Under the pieces are notes generated by a model. The model made no database searches. It worked only from the letters and a program-made list of their open reading frames with translations, and had not been told where the DNA came from. A program made the position numbers and the translations under genes. A DNA stretch of 64,000 nucleotides. Source: Taenia hydatigena (lineage: Eukaryota > Platyhelminthes > Cestoda > Cyclophyllidea > Taeniidae). Positions 50,501-60,740 of the stretch are shown in pieces (position 1 is the stretch's first letter; each line of letters starts with the position of its first letter). Where the stretch lies: assembly GCA_036345935.2 (NCBI GenBank), contig JADWOT020000009.1, forward strand, positions 1,750,287 through 1,814,286. Reading direction: 5' to 3'.

Positions 50501-53500
50501 CATTCATCCACTCACACACTCCGTCCGCCGAATCGCATGTCTTTCCACTAACCTTGCCATCGTCCACAATAGTCCCATTGTAGCCGAAATAAATGCTAAC
50601 TCCATTGATATCCAAGCCAACACCCTCTCGCCTACTTCTAGATTATCACTGTGGAGCACCGAAAGGCCGGTCAAAATCTCCGTTTCTTTGCTTTCCTCTT
50701 CTTCCCATACACCCTTTCTTAAGGCACACTTAGGAAAGATGATAGTCAAGAGGGAACCAGCAATTACAGTACCGCCTGGTGAGCTTTGAATTTGATTTGG
50801 GGCGAAAGTGAGCAGGATCACAAAATGACATTGCGCCACAAATTACTCTTGTGCTCTAAAATACCACCTTTAACGCTGCCAATCACAGTGGATGACAGAA
50901 GGCAGCAGAGTCAAAGAAAAACTCGCATTATTGCCAAAAACGCAAAAAATGTGGACGAAGGAAAGGGTGAGAAGCGTGGAGGAAATAAATGAGCGATGAA
51001 AAGAGATAAGTTGGTAGATGATTTGATTTGAACTTGATTCGCCCAACTGCGGTGATAACATTTAAATACGTTCTCAAGCTCAATAAAGCCGATGCTTAAA
51101 CAGCTGCTAACAGAGGTTAGAAGCCAAAGCCGCCCTGGGTGTTTGATCTCTAGGTCCTAAGAGCACCAACGTGACAAACAACTTACCCCCAGAGTGAAAT
51201 TGGTTAGGTACGGTAGAAAGAAAAGGAATTACAAAATCGCCACGTCCCACTGCCTAGAGGCAGCATACTCTCATGAGGAGGCAGAAGAATTTTATTAACC
51301 AACGGTAATAAAGTAGTAGTAGAGAAATTTCTGAACCCTGGTGTCAACTCACCAACCAATTAGCCATGCAGGGTGTGGTGTCGTCGTTTGTCTTGGCACT
51401 TCAAAGACTATGCCACCTTGGAATGACAAATGAACTTGAGCATATCTTTGATTTTTGCATGTGTATTTAAATTTTTGCTCAAAACTCGTTTTCCCTTCTT
51501 GGGTATAAAATGAAGCCTAGAAGCGTCCCATGCTCTGACAGTGCGTTTCGAAGTATCGAGATGACCGGAACACGAAGCAGAGAGAGCACACAAGAGTTTC
51601 CACCTTTCGTCTAGTTGCCCTTGCAATTGAGTATAAGAGTGCTGTCACGCTGAGATGGTGTCAGTAAAACTTGTTACTTAATTCCACCAAATAGGAGCAG
51701 TGTCTTTTCAGGCTGAATAGTTTAAGTAGATCACATGAACGGGGAGCGGTAACTCAGTTTTGCATGTGGATGAATTTCTCGCTCCCAATCAGAGCCCACG
51801 AACGAATTAGAAGGTTCAGCAATGGTCGCAATGACGCGATGGACGGAGAATGCTTCCGACATCTAGTAGGCTACAGATAAAACGCTTCTATAAAAGGACG
51901 ACGGGGGGAGAAACGGTCTAGTCAACAACCTTTGACTAGCCAGTTGATTGCGTTTTGGCAAGCAGTCTTAATAATAAAAAATTGACCACTGAAGCACCAA
52001 GATCGAAGTGAGCCAGAAAGACCAGCGTTACTTTCACTAATATCCCAGACAGATGTGCAATCTCATTACCAAATACACAAATACGTGTGTTCATCGTCAG
52101 GAGGAGGCCCAGTGAAGTGCGCGAATTCGTCTTGCATAAACTTCGCGTGCTCATGCTTCGTCGATAGCATCTCGCATACCGTCACAACAAGTGTCATTTA
52201 GACGAAGCTAAGAGTGCGCACTTCTACCACTTGCTCACCTTCCGTTTGAATGCAGCCCTGTCTTGTGTACCAGGTTTGAGTTCCTTTAAGCAGTACGTCC
52301 TTGAGGGAGTTAAGTATGCACCACTTTGTAGCACCCAGTCAAATCCCCCCATGTGGGGCCACATTCTCAGTGTTGTGCCTTCTGCCTTTAGAGTGGCGCA
52401 AGCAAATTGTCTTTTTTCAGTAAAACGTGATGACACTGATGCACCAGTGTAGCGCAAAATTCCCGTACAGTGTGAGGGTGGGACATTTGGACATCTGGTG
52501 GTTTCCTCCCCAAGCATGGAGTGAAGAATGGAAACAGGTAAGAGCCAAGCGTACCACCTGCTGACACCATCATCCATAAAGAGATTTCCTAACTACTATT
52601 CAATTACATTGTCTGAAGGTTTAATGAAATGAGAAGTACAATAGGAAGAGAGGATGGCAGCTTTCCAGTAAGTAGCTGGCCTCTAGGATTGGTCAACTTG
52701 GAAGGGAATCACAAATCCCTTGACTAAGACACGAACCATACGACAACAACCTTGAATGCCATAAATCTAATCACTGCCTTGATACGTAAATGGAGACAGC
52801 AAAATCTTCAATCAAGTCTTTGAATTTTGCTATAAAAGCATTAGAAATTTCCTCTAAAATACCTTTTACCAGGAACACACGTCTATATTCGTAAGGATCC
52901 TATTTCATGATCATTGCGCCAGGAGGCAGTAGTACAATGTTGTTTGGTCCTTCCACAAAAGACGGCTTGGTAAGTTACAAAAAGGAGGTTCAATATCTCC
53001 TCCAAGTGAATGATTGTGCAGAATATTGCTCCAGCAAATTACATCTTCAAAAAAAACACTTCAATTCTGCAAACGCCTAGCCAGCGTAGATTTTGAAGAG
53101 GCCTACTTTGATGACCACTCGAGCCACGAAAAATGAAACGACTTTTTAAAGTGGGTCATTCCATTTCATTAGAACCACGATATGTAGTTTTACTGTCATC
53201 ACTGGTTACACGCATCTTTCTCACGCGCCTCTGAATCTAACATCAATCTATGCGCTGTTTGGAGTCGCCTATTTTGCATTTTGGCATCGAGGTACATGTC
53301 CACATACACACTGCAAACATGCCTTCCATTCAAAGGCTTGCCTTTCGAAGGTTATTGGGTGTGGCTTTTTGAAACAAAGAACATTCGAGGATTAGGTATA
53401 ATTCACCCCATCTCCAAATGGACTGCCTTCGATGAAATCAAATTCCAGCACCGATGAACGAATGGGTCAGTGCACCTTTCCTGATTAACAATGAAGTTAA

Positions 53501-56500
53501 AATGCTTTGTTGCTTCTCACAGGACTCTCGTTGAAGTGGTAACGTGTGTTGAGGCCTAAAACTGTTGCTATTACTGCCAATTCACACGACATTAGGGATG
53601 GGTACATACACTGCAGTGACGATTTGTCACAATTTTTGTGAACAAATGGATGACGCCTCTGCATCCTGAGTTCCCATCTTTCCTTGGTCGATCGTTGAAC
53701 CTACTAAAAAATGAAGACAATCTCCCCTTGCTATCAAATCATGTAAGTAAAATGGAATTCTCTTATAAAAACACTAAAGGAAAAATCGAGACTCATGTTC
53801 ACAAGACAAAACACAGTCACTACCGATGATAGCCAACTGAGGCTTCGAAAGACAAACCGACCTCCGGTAGTCGGTCACGTCGGACACGTATACAGCTGGA
53901 AGGGGGAGATTAAAATCGAACCATGGAAAGTAAACTGTCTTACTGAGGCATCAAATGAGGAGAATTTCGCTCCCCAACAGAACATCAGTATCCATTGCAA
54001 AGGTGAGCCACTTAACCAAAACCTTGTTGTGCTGGTAAGTGTGATCGAGACGGAGAGCCGCGCCTTTTACTTCTGCGTGAATCAAATGACGAGTTAGAGC
54101 TTCCTGGTGCGAAATGACATGGCATAACTGGATTAATCGCAACCTTGCGACAAAACGAATAGCTGGAAATGGCTACGAAGAGCATTATGAAGAATCTGTT
54201 CTGTTGTTCGAGTGAAGTCATCGAGATTGATCATAATAAAAAACAGATGCATGGCTCACTTCGCAACCTCAATCACCACTTCCGTATCATCCCTCATAAA
54301 TGGATGATGATGATGCAAAGGAAATCGATGTTGATCATGGCGCCGACGGTGATGTTGATTATGATATCGTGACCTGCCATAGAACGTGGTAGGTGAATTG
54401 GCATCCGGATCAAAGGCGTGAACACTGTAGTCGTGATCCAATGGGAACTGCGATTCGGGCAATCGCTGCCAGCGGAAATGCGAGGCCCATAACCAGCGAG
54501 GCGAGACAATGTGGAGTGGTGGTGGTTGAGAGGGACGGGTGGCACACTGTGTTTGGAAGTTCCGGGCTGCCATCACCTTCTCCGTGTTCTGCCGACATGC
54601 CACGAGATGAGTAGTGAAGGCTCGGTGACTAGCAAGAGGGAAGTGAGGAAACGAAGGAAACAGGATTGCAAAAGGCGACGCTTTATGGGAAACTAAACTT
54701 TTTCATGTCCTCCAGGTTTTTTTTGAAGCAATGAGAGGCAAATGGTAGAAACAAAAGGCAAAAAACGTTTGCAAAATTGGTTAGGTTTATGGCACTTAAG
54801 ATCGTTGTTGCATGATTCGTTCCTTTCTTATATATCTAGAAAAGATTTGATATTAATGAATCAGCCAAATATCTCCAAACAAGAAAGCCGTTCCACAGTA
54901 ACGGTGAGCTATTAGAACAGCTTCAGTCACAAATCATACAAAAACAGTCAGGAGCCAGCAAACTTACCCAGTGGCCCTACCACGCATAGCCAGCGGTTGT
55001 TTGGGCAGACGCAGACGGTTGTGCAGCGTAGCACCCAGGCCGAGGGCAATCTGACCGGCGAGGGAGTCGCACGCTGGCCGGTTGCGTGGTGTCAGTCCCG
55101 AGAGGGTGATGTGAGTGTTGGGGCCGAGCACCCGGGCTCGCATCTGTGACATCACATTGGCCACGTGGGGAATACCCGAAAGTCTGATGTGGAAATAAAG
55201 GCATTCAAAAAAAATCCTGAGAGATGCGTTTTGGTACCGCGCTTGGAATCTCTAATTCACCCAGGAATCGGTAAATTTGGCACCATATGTAATAGCCTTG
55301 GTTTCTAGTTTCGCATGGGGCTTTACTTATGCAACCCACGCACCCGTCTTATAGTCGATTTGTGTTTTTGTCGTAAAGTTCAAAGTGCAGCCCGTTTTGA
55401 ATGCGTCCAAAGTACCCCCAGCTTCTCATGAAACACTAAATGTGAGGGAAGACGTCGTCCCTTCAGCATCCTTCTTCAAGTATTCTTGATTTAGCAGCAA
55501 TATTGCGGTAATTCAGCCTACTTGGATGCCCTCCGAGGTGACACGGGAGCGGGATATTTCAAACACCCTTACGTTTATGAAACAGAGATGACAAATTTTG
55601 CTAGCGCTTCAGAGGCTTCGCCCAAATGCATCGACTTGTCGCCGTTGGAGAGGGACATCTGGGACAGAGTTGAACCTACAGAGACTCACGACGGGGAAGT
55701 GGTTTGAACCTGAATTTTAGCATGTGATGGTTTCAGCGTTTTAGCATAATGATGTCCAAATGAAATACGAATAAGACTTAGATCTGGTTCTGGACTGTTA
55801 ACCGTACAAAAGGTGACTGACACATAAAACGTGTTTTCTGCAGAACATGGTTCGGCCTTTAGGAATGTTTGGAAAACTACGCCTTACAAACCGGTTCGAC
55901 AGAACGCGGCAAATGGACCCATCTAAATCTGCGGAATTCAAAACGATTGTTGAATCGGAAAGCTTTCTAACTATAACGAAAGATCAATGCACTACGTTCA
56001 TCCACGTTTTAGTTTCAATTCACTCAAATATTCTTTCAGTGTTTGATGCCAAAGAGTGACGAGAAGGATAAACCAAATCGGACCTTGAAACATAATGTTA
56101 CTCAGTTTAATTGCAAAAAGAAGTATAAGCTGCTCATTTCCCTATGCACCCTCCAAATGCATATTCTATTTCATCAGTTAATCGGAACAAAGCTCACTGT
56201 CAAATTGTACATAAATATACAATGGACAAAAAATCAATCATCTCACTTGGAGCCTTCCTCCACCGGTATGTTGTTTGCCTTGCGTTGTTTCACCTCTGCC
56301 ATGTACTTATCATACGCGTGGTAGTAACGTCGATGAATCTCAGTCAGTATCTCCTCCAATCTAAGCAGATAGTCTGAGTCGAAAGCATCGAGAGCCTCCT
56401 CACTCATTTCAAAGATCGATTGGGTTGGCGACAGTGGTGGTGGCGGTGGAGACTCGCACAACGGTGGATAGTCCAACACCTCTTCCACCACTTTCACCTT

Positions 56501-59500
56501 ACCTTTTGTCGATGTAGTTTCAGCCAAAAACTTCGACTTGACCCCTTCTTCTTCAGCAGCCTTAGGAGATTCTGTCGGAGATTTCGTCTCAAATTCATCG
56601 TTGGTGCATTTCGAGGATCCATTCGATTTTTTCGATTCTGCCGATTTTAAAGGTGCGTCTGATCCCACGGAGGCCGGAGACTCATCGTTTGGTTTAGATG
56701 ATTTTGGCGGGGACATTGATGGCACCGTTTCTTCCACATTTTTGGGTGAGATTAGATGACCCAAGGACTGTCCAATGGTTTCATTAGCTGCTTTCAAATC
56801 GGTTTCCAGAGCTCCAGGTTCGGATCTGAATGAATAAAACTGCCTCCACTTAAGACATATTAAGGAAAAATACCCGAATTAACAGCATATTAATGCACGC
56901 ATTGCAAAAAACCATTGTGTAAGCATATTGACAATAAAGAATTGCAAGAAGTATCCAGCATCTAAGCAGTTGTGTAAAATCTCCACGTCTGTGATTTCTT
57001 AGTGGTCCCCTAGTGTCTAGACCCGTCGTCACAAATGACCCACCAACTCCCTCACTCAAGCTCGACCGATAAAAATAAATCGTGCCTCAGACAAATCTGT
57101 CGAGCAGTGCTACATTTGAACAACAACTAAGCAGTGGTTAGTTTCCTTCCAAGATCCTAGTAGCAAACGTGTTAATGTTGCCTGGATTAGGAGGAATTAA
57201 TTGAACCAAAATTCAAACCGTTGCATCGGACGTGTTCAGATCTCAAAGGGGTACTAGGAGTAACTAATCGCTCCCCAATAGTAGCGATGCAATTTATTAA
57301 AACTTGCCTCTGGTGCTCATTAAACCAAACTGCAAACATATATTTTTAAACAAGAGAACCAAAAAACAATTTTTGCCCTAAATGCTCTGTCATATAGGCT
57401 ATTTATCCATTATCACCCTATTTTATAATTTATTTACTCCTCAAAATGTACATAAAAACGTGCTACTTGAGTCGGTAAAGTAGCTTGTCTTAGGGTCCAC
57501 TTTGTGCCCCCAGAAAGGGCACCAGACAACCAGTCGAGTTATACACCTTTACCCTTTTGCGATAGCCGAAAACGAAAGCCATCAAAGAAGGCAAAATGCT
57601 TCAATTACTCAAATAGAATTCTACTTTTATTGCTGCAAGCAAAATTCTGATGGACTGCCCAGGTGAAACCCACACTAACTGTTCATATTTATGTTAGAAG
57701 CGGAGAAAAATAATCAAAAGATTGGGATATTCAATTATTGAGCCTCTAAACAGCAACAAATGCAGTAGAGGCTGGTACATCTGTATAGTAAATTCAAAGC
57801 ATGAAATGGCAGCTCACATATTTGATGAAGATGGACCTTCCTCATCTGAGGAATTTGAAGTGTCCGTCGAAGTTGAAGTCCCTGTTGGTGAAGGAGGATT
57901 AAAAGCGCGGAAATCGGGCATTGGCATCATAGAAAGTGGCCGCCCTGGCGGTCCATTGATATCTCCCACCTCAGGGAAGAATCTAGCAAAGACAGAGACG
58001 AAACATTTTAACAGTCGAGCCGAGTGACGAAATTCAAACTTCAGAAATTATTCTGCTAATCGGGTTCCCCCGACCAATCATATGTGCCCATAAATGCCAT
58101 TGGCCGTAGCGGTAGGAAACGGTTGGTTCATGCAGGAAAGTAAAAATGACGCACCTGTAAGGCTGAACTTGGATTAGGTTAGGTGACCAATCCCAAACGT
58201 CACCTCGATCATCGATTATGCAGACTAGGTGAACACCTCTGGGAAATAGCGCCCTGAAAAGAAAAAAATTCGAGACTAACGGAGTTCGAAACGAGCAAGG
58301 GCAACTTAATAGAAAACACATACCTGAGATTAGCAGACTTAGTGACAGGATTGAAGCACTCGTCACGGGAGAGGATACGCTGACAGAAGTACTTGCGTTT
58401 GGGGTCGAGAATACTGGCCAGCTGATGAGCGTACGCGCGATTACCGAAGGTGCAGATGTGCATCTGAAATCGCTTTACCATACGACGTAGAAACTTTCCC
58501 AAGTGAGGTCGGAATCGGGTGTGGTACATCATTTCGCAACCGGCCAGATTGAATCGGTGCACGTTCTACCGTTAAAAATCGTCAGATCTTTTGAGTTACA
58601 GACAAGGCCCACCTCGTTAAGTTAAGCAGCAAATGTTGCATAAACGAGTAAATACACAGCATCTCTCAAGAAGTAGGAATTTATCCGAACTATATGCATT
58701 CAAAACGGTTCATTGTATCCCTTATATCCGCTCTGAAAAAGCATCTATCCACCACCTGGCTCATGCTTTGAATTTGATGGATGTGTTCCGAGCTTGCCCA
58801 CTTTACAAACCAATTTGACCTTGGTTCTGAGGTTACAGAAGCTTGTTGTAAAATTTGGTGCATAGCATATGCAGAAAGTGCAGCAGTAGAATGCCCCGAT
58901 CAGAAGTGATGCAAATCAGATATTTGATCCCGGCGAAGCACCGCTCAGAATTTGATGTATCACATTCCAGAAGACCCTCTAACCTTGACATCAATGCCTC
59001 ACCCCCATTCCTCCAAGTGATTACTACCAGCTTCCATGCCAATGAATAAGCAAATACGAAATGAACGGTCGAGATGGGAAGGTGGGAACGGAGATGACTA
59101 GAGTCATTCCTTGGCTTCTAGAGGCGACACGCTTTGTAAAAATTGGATCCTATACCTTGCCTCACATTAAAAGAGGAGCCTAGATTGCAAGAATGACTAA
59201 GATGGGCTCGGAGTCATTTTTACGGCGAATCAAATGTATTTTTGTTTTCTACATCACGCCACTCCCCTTCCACGACGCACCGAGAAAACAGACAAAAAGC
59301 ACAGCAACTCTACCGAACTCATATTCTGCGCGTTAATAACGCTTTCACGCATAATTCAGTCTGCTTAATCCAAACAAATTGCAGTTCCAAATCGCTACTT
59401 AGTTTATACGCTCACTTCTTAGCTAGTTTCAAACTGGGCTATCTTGAAAATAATGTGAAATTGGTCTCGGTTGTTCAAAAGTGGTGCATTCAGTGGAGTT

Positions 59501-60740
59501 ATCGAAGGAAATTTAGCCCATACAAAACAATATTTCTGAAATCAACTGAGGGTTCAAAAGAATAACCGACGAAATATTTTGGGACAGGCTTCGTGGAAAT
59601 TAACTGGACGCGTATTCCAATTACGAGACAAAACATGAAATATGCACTCTACCTTGAAATGCGACCCTGGCCAGAGCAAAGTGTCATCACTATAAATTAC
59701 GCCGAAAATGAAAATGGGTGCAATTACACACCAGTTAAAAAAATCGCACCAATAACTTTGAGCTAAAATTAAGTGTCGGTGATGCAAAAAACACTAGGTA
59801 TTCTAATTAAATCTCGTATTTGGAAATACAGTTCTTAATTTGAAGAAATTTAACGCGTTGGGGCGTATTTAGCCTCATTAATCCAACGCATTTGCTTAAT
59901 TAAGTTGTGGTTAAACAAAATTAAGATTCATCTTTAGTAAGTCTGCATTTGCTTGCAAGGAGAAAACGCAATTAAAGCGACATACCTTAATAAACAGAAG
60001 AAAACATGCTCCCATTCTACTTTATTGACAAGTTCATTAATAGACTAAAAAGAAGCTGCGTTTCGTTTTTTAGAAGATGCAATAACTTTCAGTGCTAGGT
60101 GGTAGAAAATTTACCTTGTAGCGAAAGGCATGAGGGGTAGTAGTCGTATGAAGAACTGTTTGATCCAAGTCAATAAGTAGAGCAAGTTTTCGCGCAGTTA
60201 GGAGGGATTCCTCATCTTTGAGAGCAATCTCAGCAGCGACCTAGAATTTGTTCAAGTTGAAGTAAGAAAATGCCAGCATACCGACTCACTGACGTGCAGA
60301 TCGGGAATCATGTGCACCATGGGAATACTTGCAGACGCTGCAGCAATTCTTTCACCACAAACACCTCCTTCTCTAGATTTTTAAGGTTCAAAATTCACCA
60401 CATTACTAACTTTCTCAAATTCGCACCACATTCTGCACACAAGTCGCGCATTACTACGTGATGCCCACATCCCTCGTACTTAAACAAGGGTTGACTGAAA
60501 GCGATGCTAGTGAAGTAGTGAATGGACAAACTTAGATCCAAGCATACAGCCTTCCTGACAAAGCATTGTCACCTTTCCATAGCCTGGGCCGTTTATGTTC
60601 ATTTTGGGATGTCCAGGCACTTCCAGTGTACATACTATGGTAGAGGGAGTTACAGCTTGACGCTTCTTGACCTTGACTTTCACAACCTTTACAGACTCAC
60701 AGTATTCAGGAACTTTGATAATCTGGTCTGGAACGTTCAT
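39937..60740 (-). CDS. CTDP1: RNA polymerase II CTD phosphatase FCP1 (CTDP1 ortholog), 15 exons, 1240 aa
   Basis: It dephosphorylates the heptad-repeat tail of RNA polymerase II in the nucleus so the enzyme can be recycled. Exons in order: 60532-60740, 60411-60494, 60282-60372, 60115-60240, 58324-58565, 58155-58253, 57818-57982, 56247-56825, 54968-55183, 54260-54628, 46051-46271, 44654-45114, 41316-41582, 41090-41227, 39937-40392. All junction phases match, summing to 3723 bases. Domains: lipoyl-like N-terminus (1-85); ECGANL zinc-ribbon-like knuckle; FCPH catalytic domain about 145-285 with DLDQT (D152, D154, T156) and CIIDDR (D265, D266); acidic/Ser-rich linker; LEEILTEIHRRYYHAYDKYM helix before the BRCT domain (about 533-665, W649/W651); acidic and Lys-rich C-terminus. 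It is longer than human FCP1 (961 aa), mostly through the linker and tail. A small extra exon inside the 8-kb intron 10 cannot be excluded. Confidence 0.92.
42466..44025 (-). repeat. repeat A, copy A2 (1560 bp), right arm of the inverted repeat, in FCP1 intron 12
   Basis: Reverse complement of 37871-39430, same length. It lies wholly inside FCP1 intron 12 (41583-44653). The 3035-bp spacer between the arms contains FCP1 exons 13-15. Every open frame of A1 is reproduced unchanged. Confidence 0.93.
44654..45114 (-). other. CTDP1: FCP1 exon 12: acidic segment
   Basis: This 461-base exon has a strong acceptor cattttag and donor CAG|gtaggc. It encodes ELDLLEGHSTSPSLSTTSDE, then an unbroken Asp run with Asp/Glu alternation, then METDLQEEMRQYLPPPCPLE. 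Strong acidity here matches the acidic regions of FCP1 C-termini. Confidence 0.8.
46051..46271 (-). other. CTDP1: FCP1 exon 11: basic/His-rich segment
   Basis: The acceptor ccttttacag puts the exon in phase with exon 10; the nearer atcag would not. It reads LSEKQELSSSMVRSAIESIE, then QELRDHRGHHRSHAG and KRTISESTGSS...TKRPCLRK, a possible nuclear localisation patch. The donor is GATG|gtgagt. Confidence 0.75.
46570..47090 (+). repeat. repeat R1, copy 2 (diverged), in FCP1 intron 10
   Basis: Same orientation as the copy at 37235-37775. The clearest shared protein-level trace is DIKAVQCYNYEVEWTVSCTD here against DIKTDLCYNDEARWAVIE there. Stops interrupt both. Likely an old mobile element or gene fragment. 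Confidence 0.55.
49436..50813 (-). repeat. repeat B, copy B2 (1378 bp), in FCP1 intron 10
   Basis: Reverse complement of 27552-29020, with a single 92-bp deletion at the AGT junction near 49820 plus about one further base indel and rare substitutions (for example G to D in one frame). Flanking sequence is unrelated to that of B1. Confidence 0.9.
54260..55183 (-). other. CTDP1: FCP1 exons 9-10: BRCT domain
   Basis: Exon 9 (54968-55183) reads IPHVANVMSQMRARVLGPN, then ITLSGLTPRN. The second matches the strand and turn where FCP1 proteins have (I/F)xFSGLxP. Exon 10 (54260-54628) has RAFTTHLVACRQNTEKVMAA, then LHIVSPRWLWASHFRWQRLP with the conserved BRCT Trp. A Pro-rich insertion (TQCATRPSQPPP) interrupts the domain. 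Past the BRCT, the exon ends in a His/Arg-rich stretch (NQHHRRRHDQHRFPLHHHHP). The BRCT domain of FCP1 helps bind the phosphorylated CTD. Confidence 0.88.
56247..56825 (-). other. CTDP1: FCP1 exon 8: linker and pre-BRCT helix
   Basis: This 579-base exon encodes a Ser/Pro/Lys-rich low-complexity linker (NGSSKCTNDEFETKSPTESP), a PPPPPLSPTQ run, then LLRLEEILTEIHRRYYHAYD, the conserved helix preceding the BRCT domain in FCP1. Confidence 0.88.
58155..60240 (-). other. CTDP1: FCP1 exons 4-6: FCPH catalytic domain
   Basis: Exon 4 (60115-60240) has ARKLALLIDLDQTVLHTTTT. This is the DxDxT signature of Asp-nucleophile (HAD-type) phosphatases: D152 forms the phospho-aspartate and D154 is the acid/base. 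Exon 5 (58324-58565) has MMYHTRFRPHLGKFLRR, then HICTFGNRAYAHQLASILDP and QRILSRDEC. Exon 6 (58155-58253) has ALFPRGVHLVCIIDDRGDVW with the metal-binding D265/D266. All catalytic residues I know for this family are present. Confidence 0.93.
60282..60740 (-). other. CTDP1: FCP1 exons 1-3: N-terminus, separated by 37- and 38-bp introns
   Basis: The start is MNVPDQIIKVPEY at 60740. Later residues KVVKVKVKKRQAVTPSTIVC and KVTMLCQEGCMLGS resemble the lipoyl-like fold of FCP1 N-termini. Exon 2 has EGCGHHVVMRDLCAECGANL and exon 3 has IPMVHMIPDLHVSES; both have direct counterparts in animal FCP1. Introns at 60495-60531, 60373-60410 and 60241-60281 are 37, 38 and 41 bp. The first donor (AA|gtttgt) is weak but the phase fits. 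Confidence 0.85.

Larger units (their letters stand above)
46272..54259 (-). other. CTDP1: FCP1 intron 10 (8.0 kb) carrying repeats R1 copy 2 and B2
   Basis: The donor GCGAA|gtgagc (54259) and acceptor ccttttacag (46272) are both good. Besides the two repeats, I see no supported exon. Open frames near 52.2-52.6 kb and 47.8-48.2 kb lack splice or family evidence. Confidence 0.7.

Noticed and set aside
52224..52577. 117-codon minus-strand frame in FCP1 intron 10
   Set aside because: No splice sites in phase with FCP1 and no recognised domain. An alternative exon cannot be excluded but is not supported.
56420..56650. Plus-strand frame rich in Trp and Arg
   Set aside because: Opposite strand of FCP1 exon 8; the Trp/Arg codons complement Pro/Ser codons.
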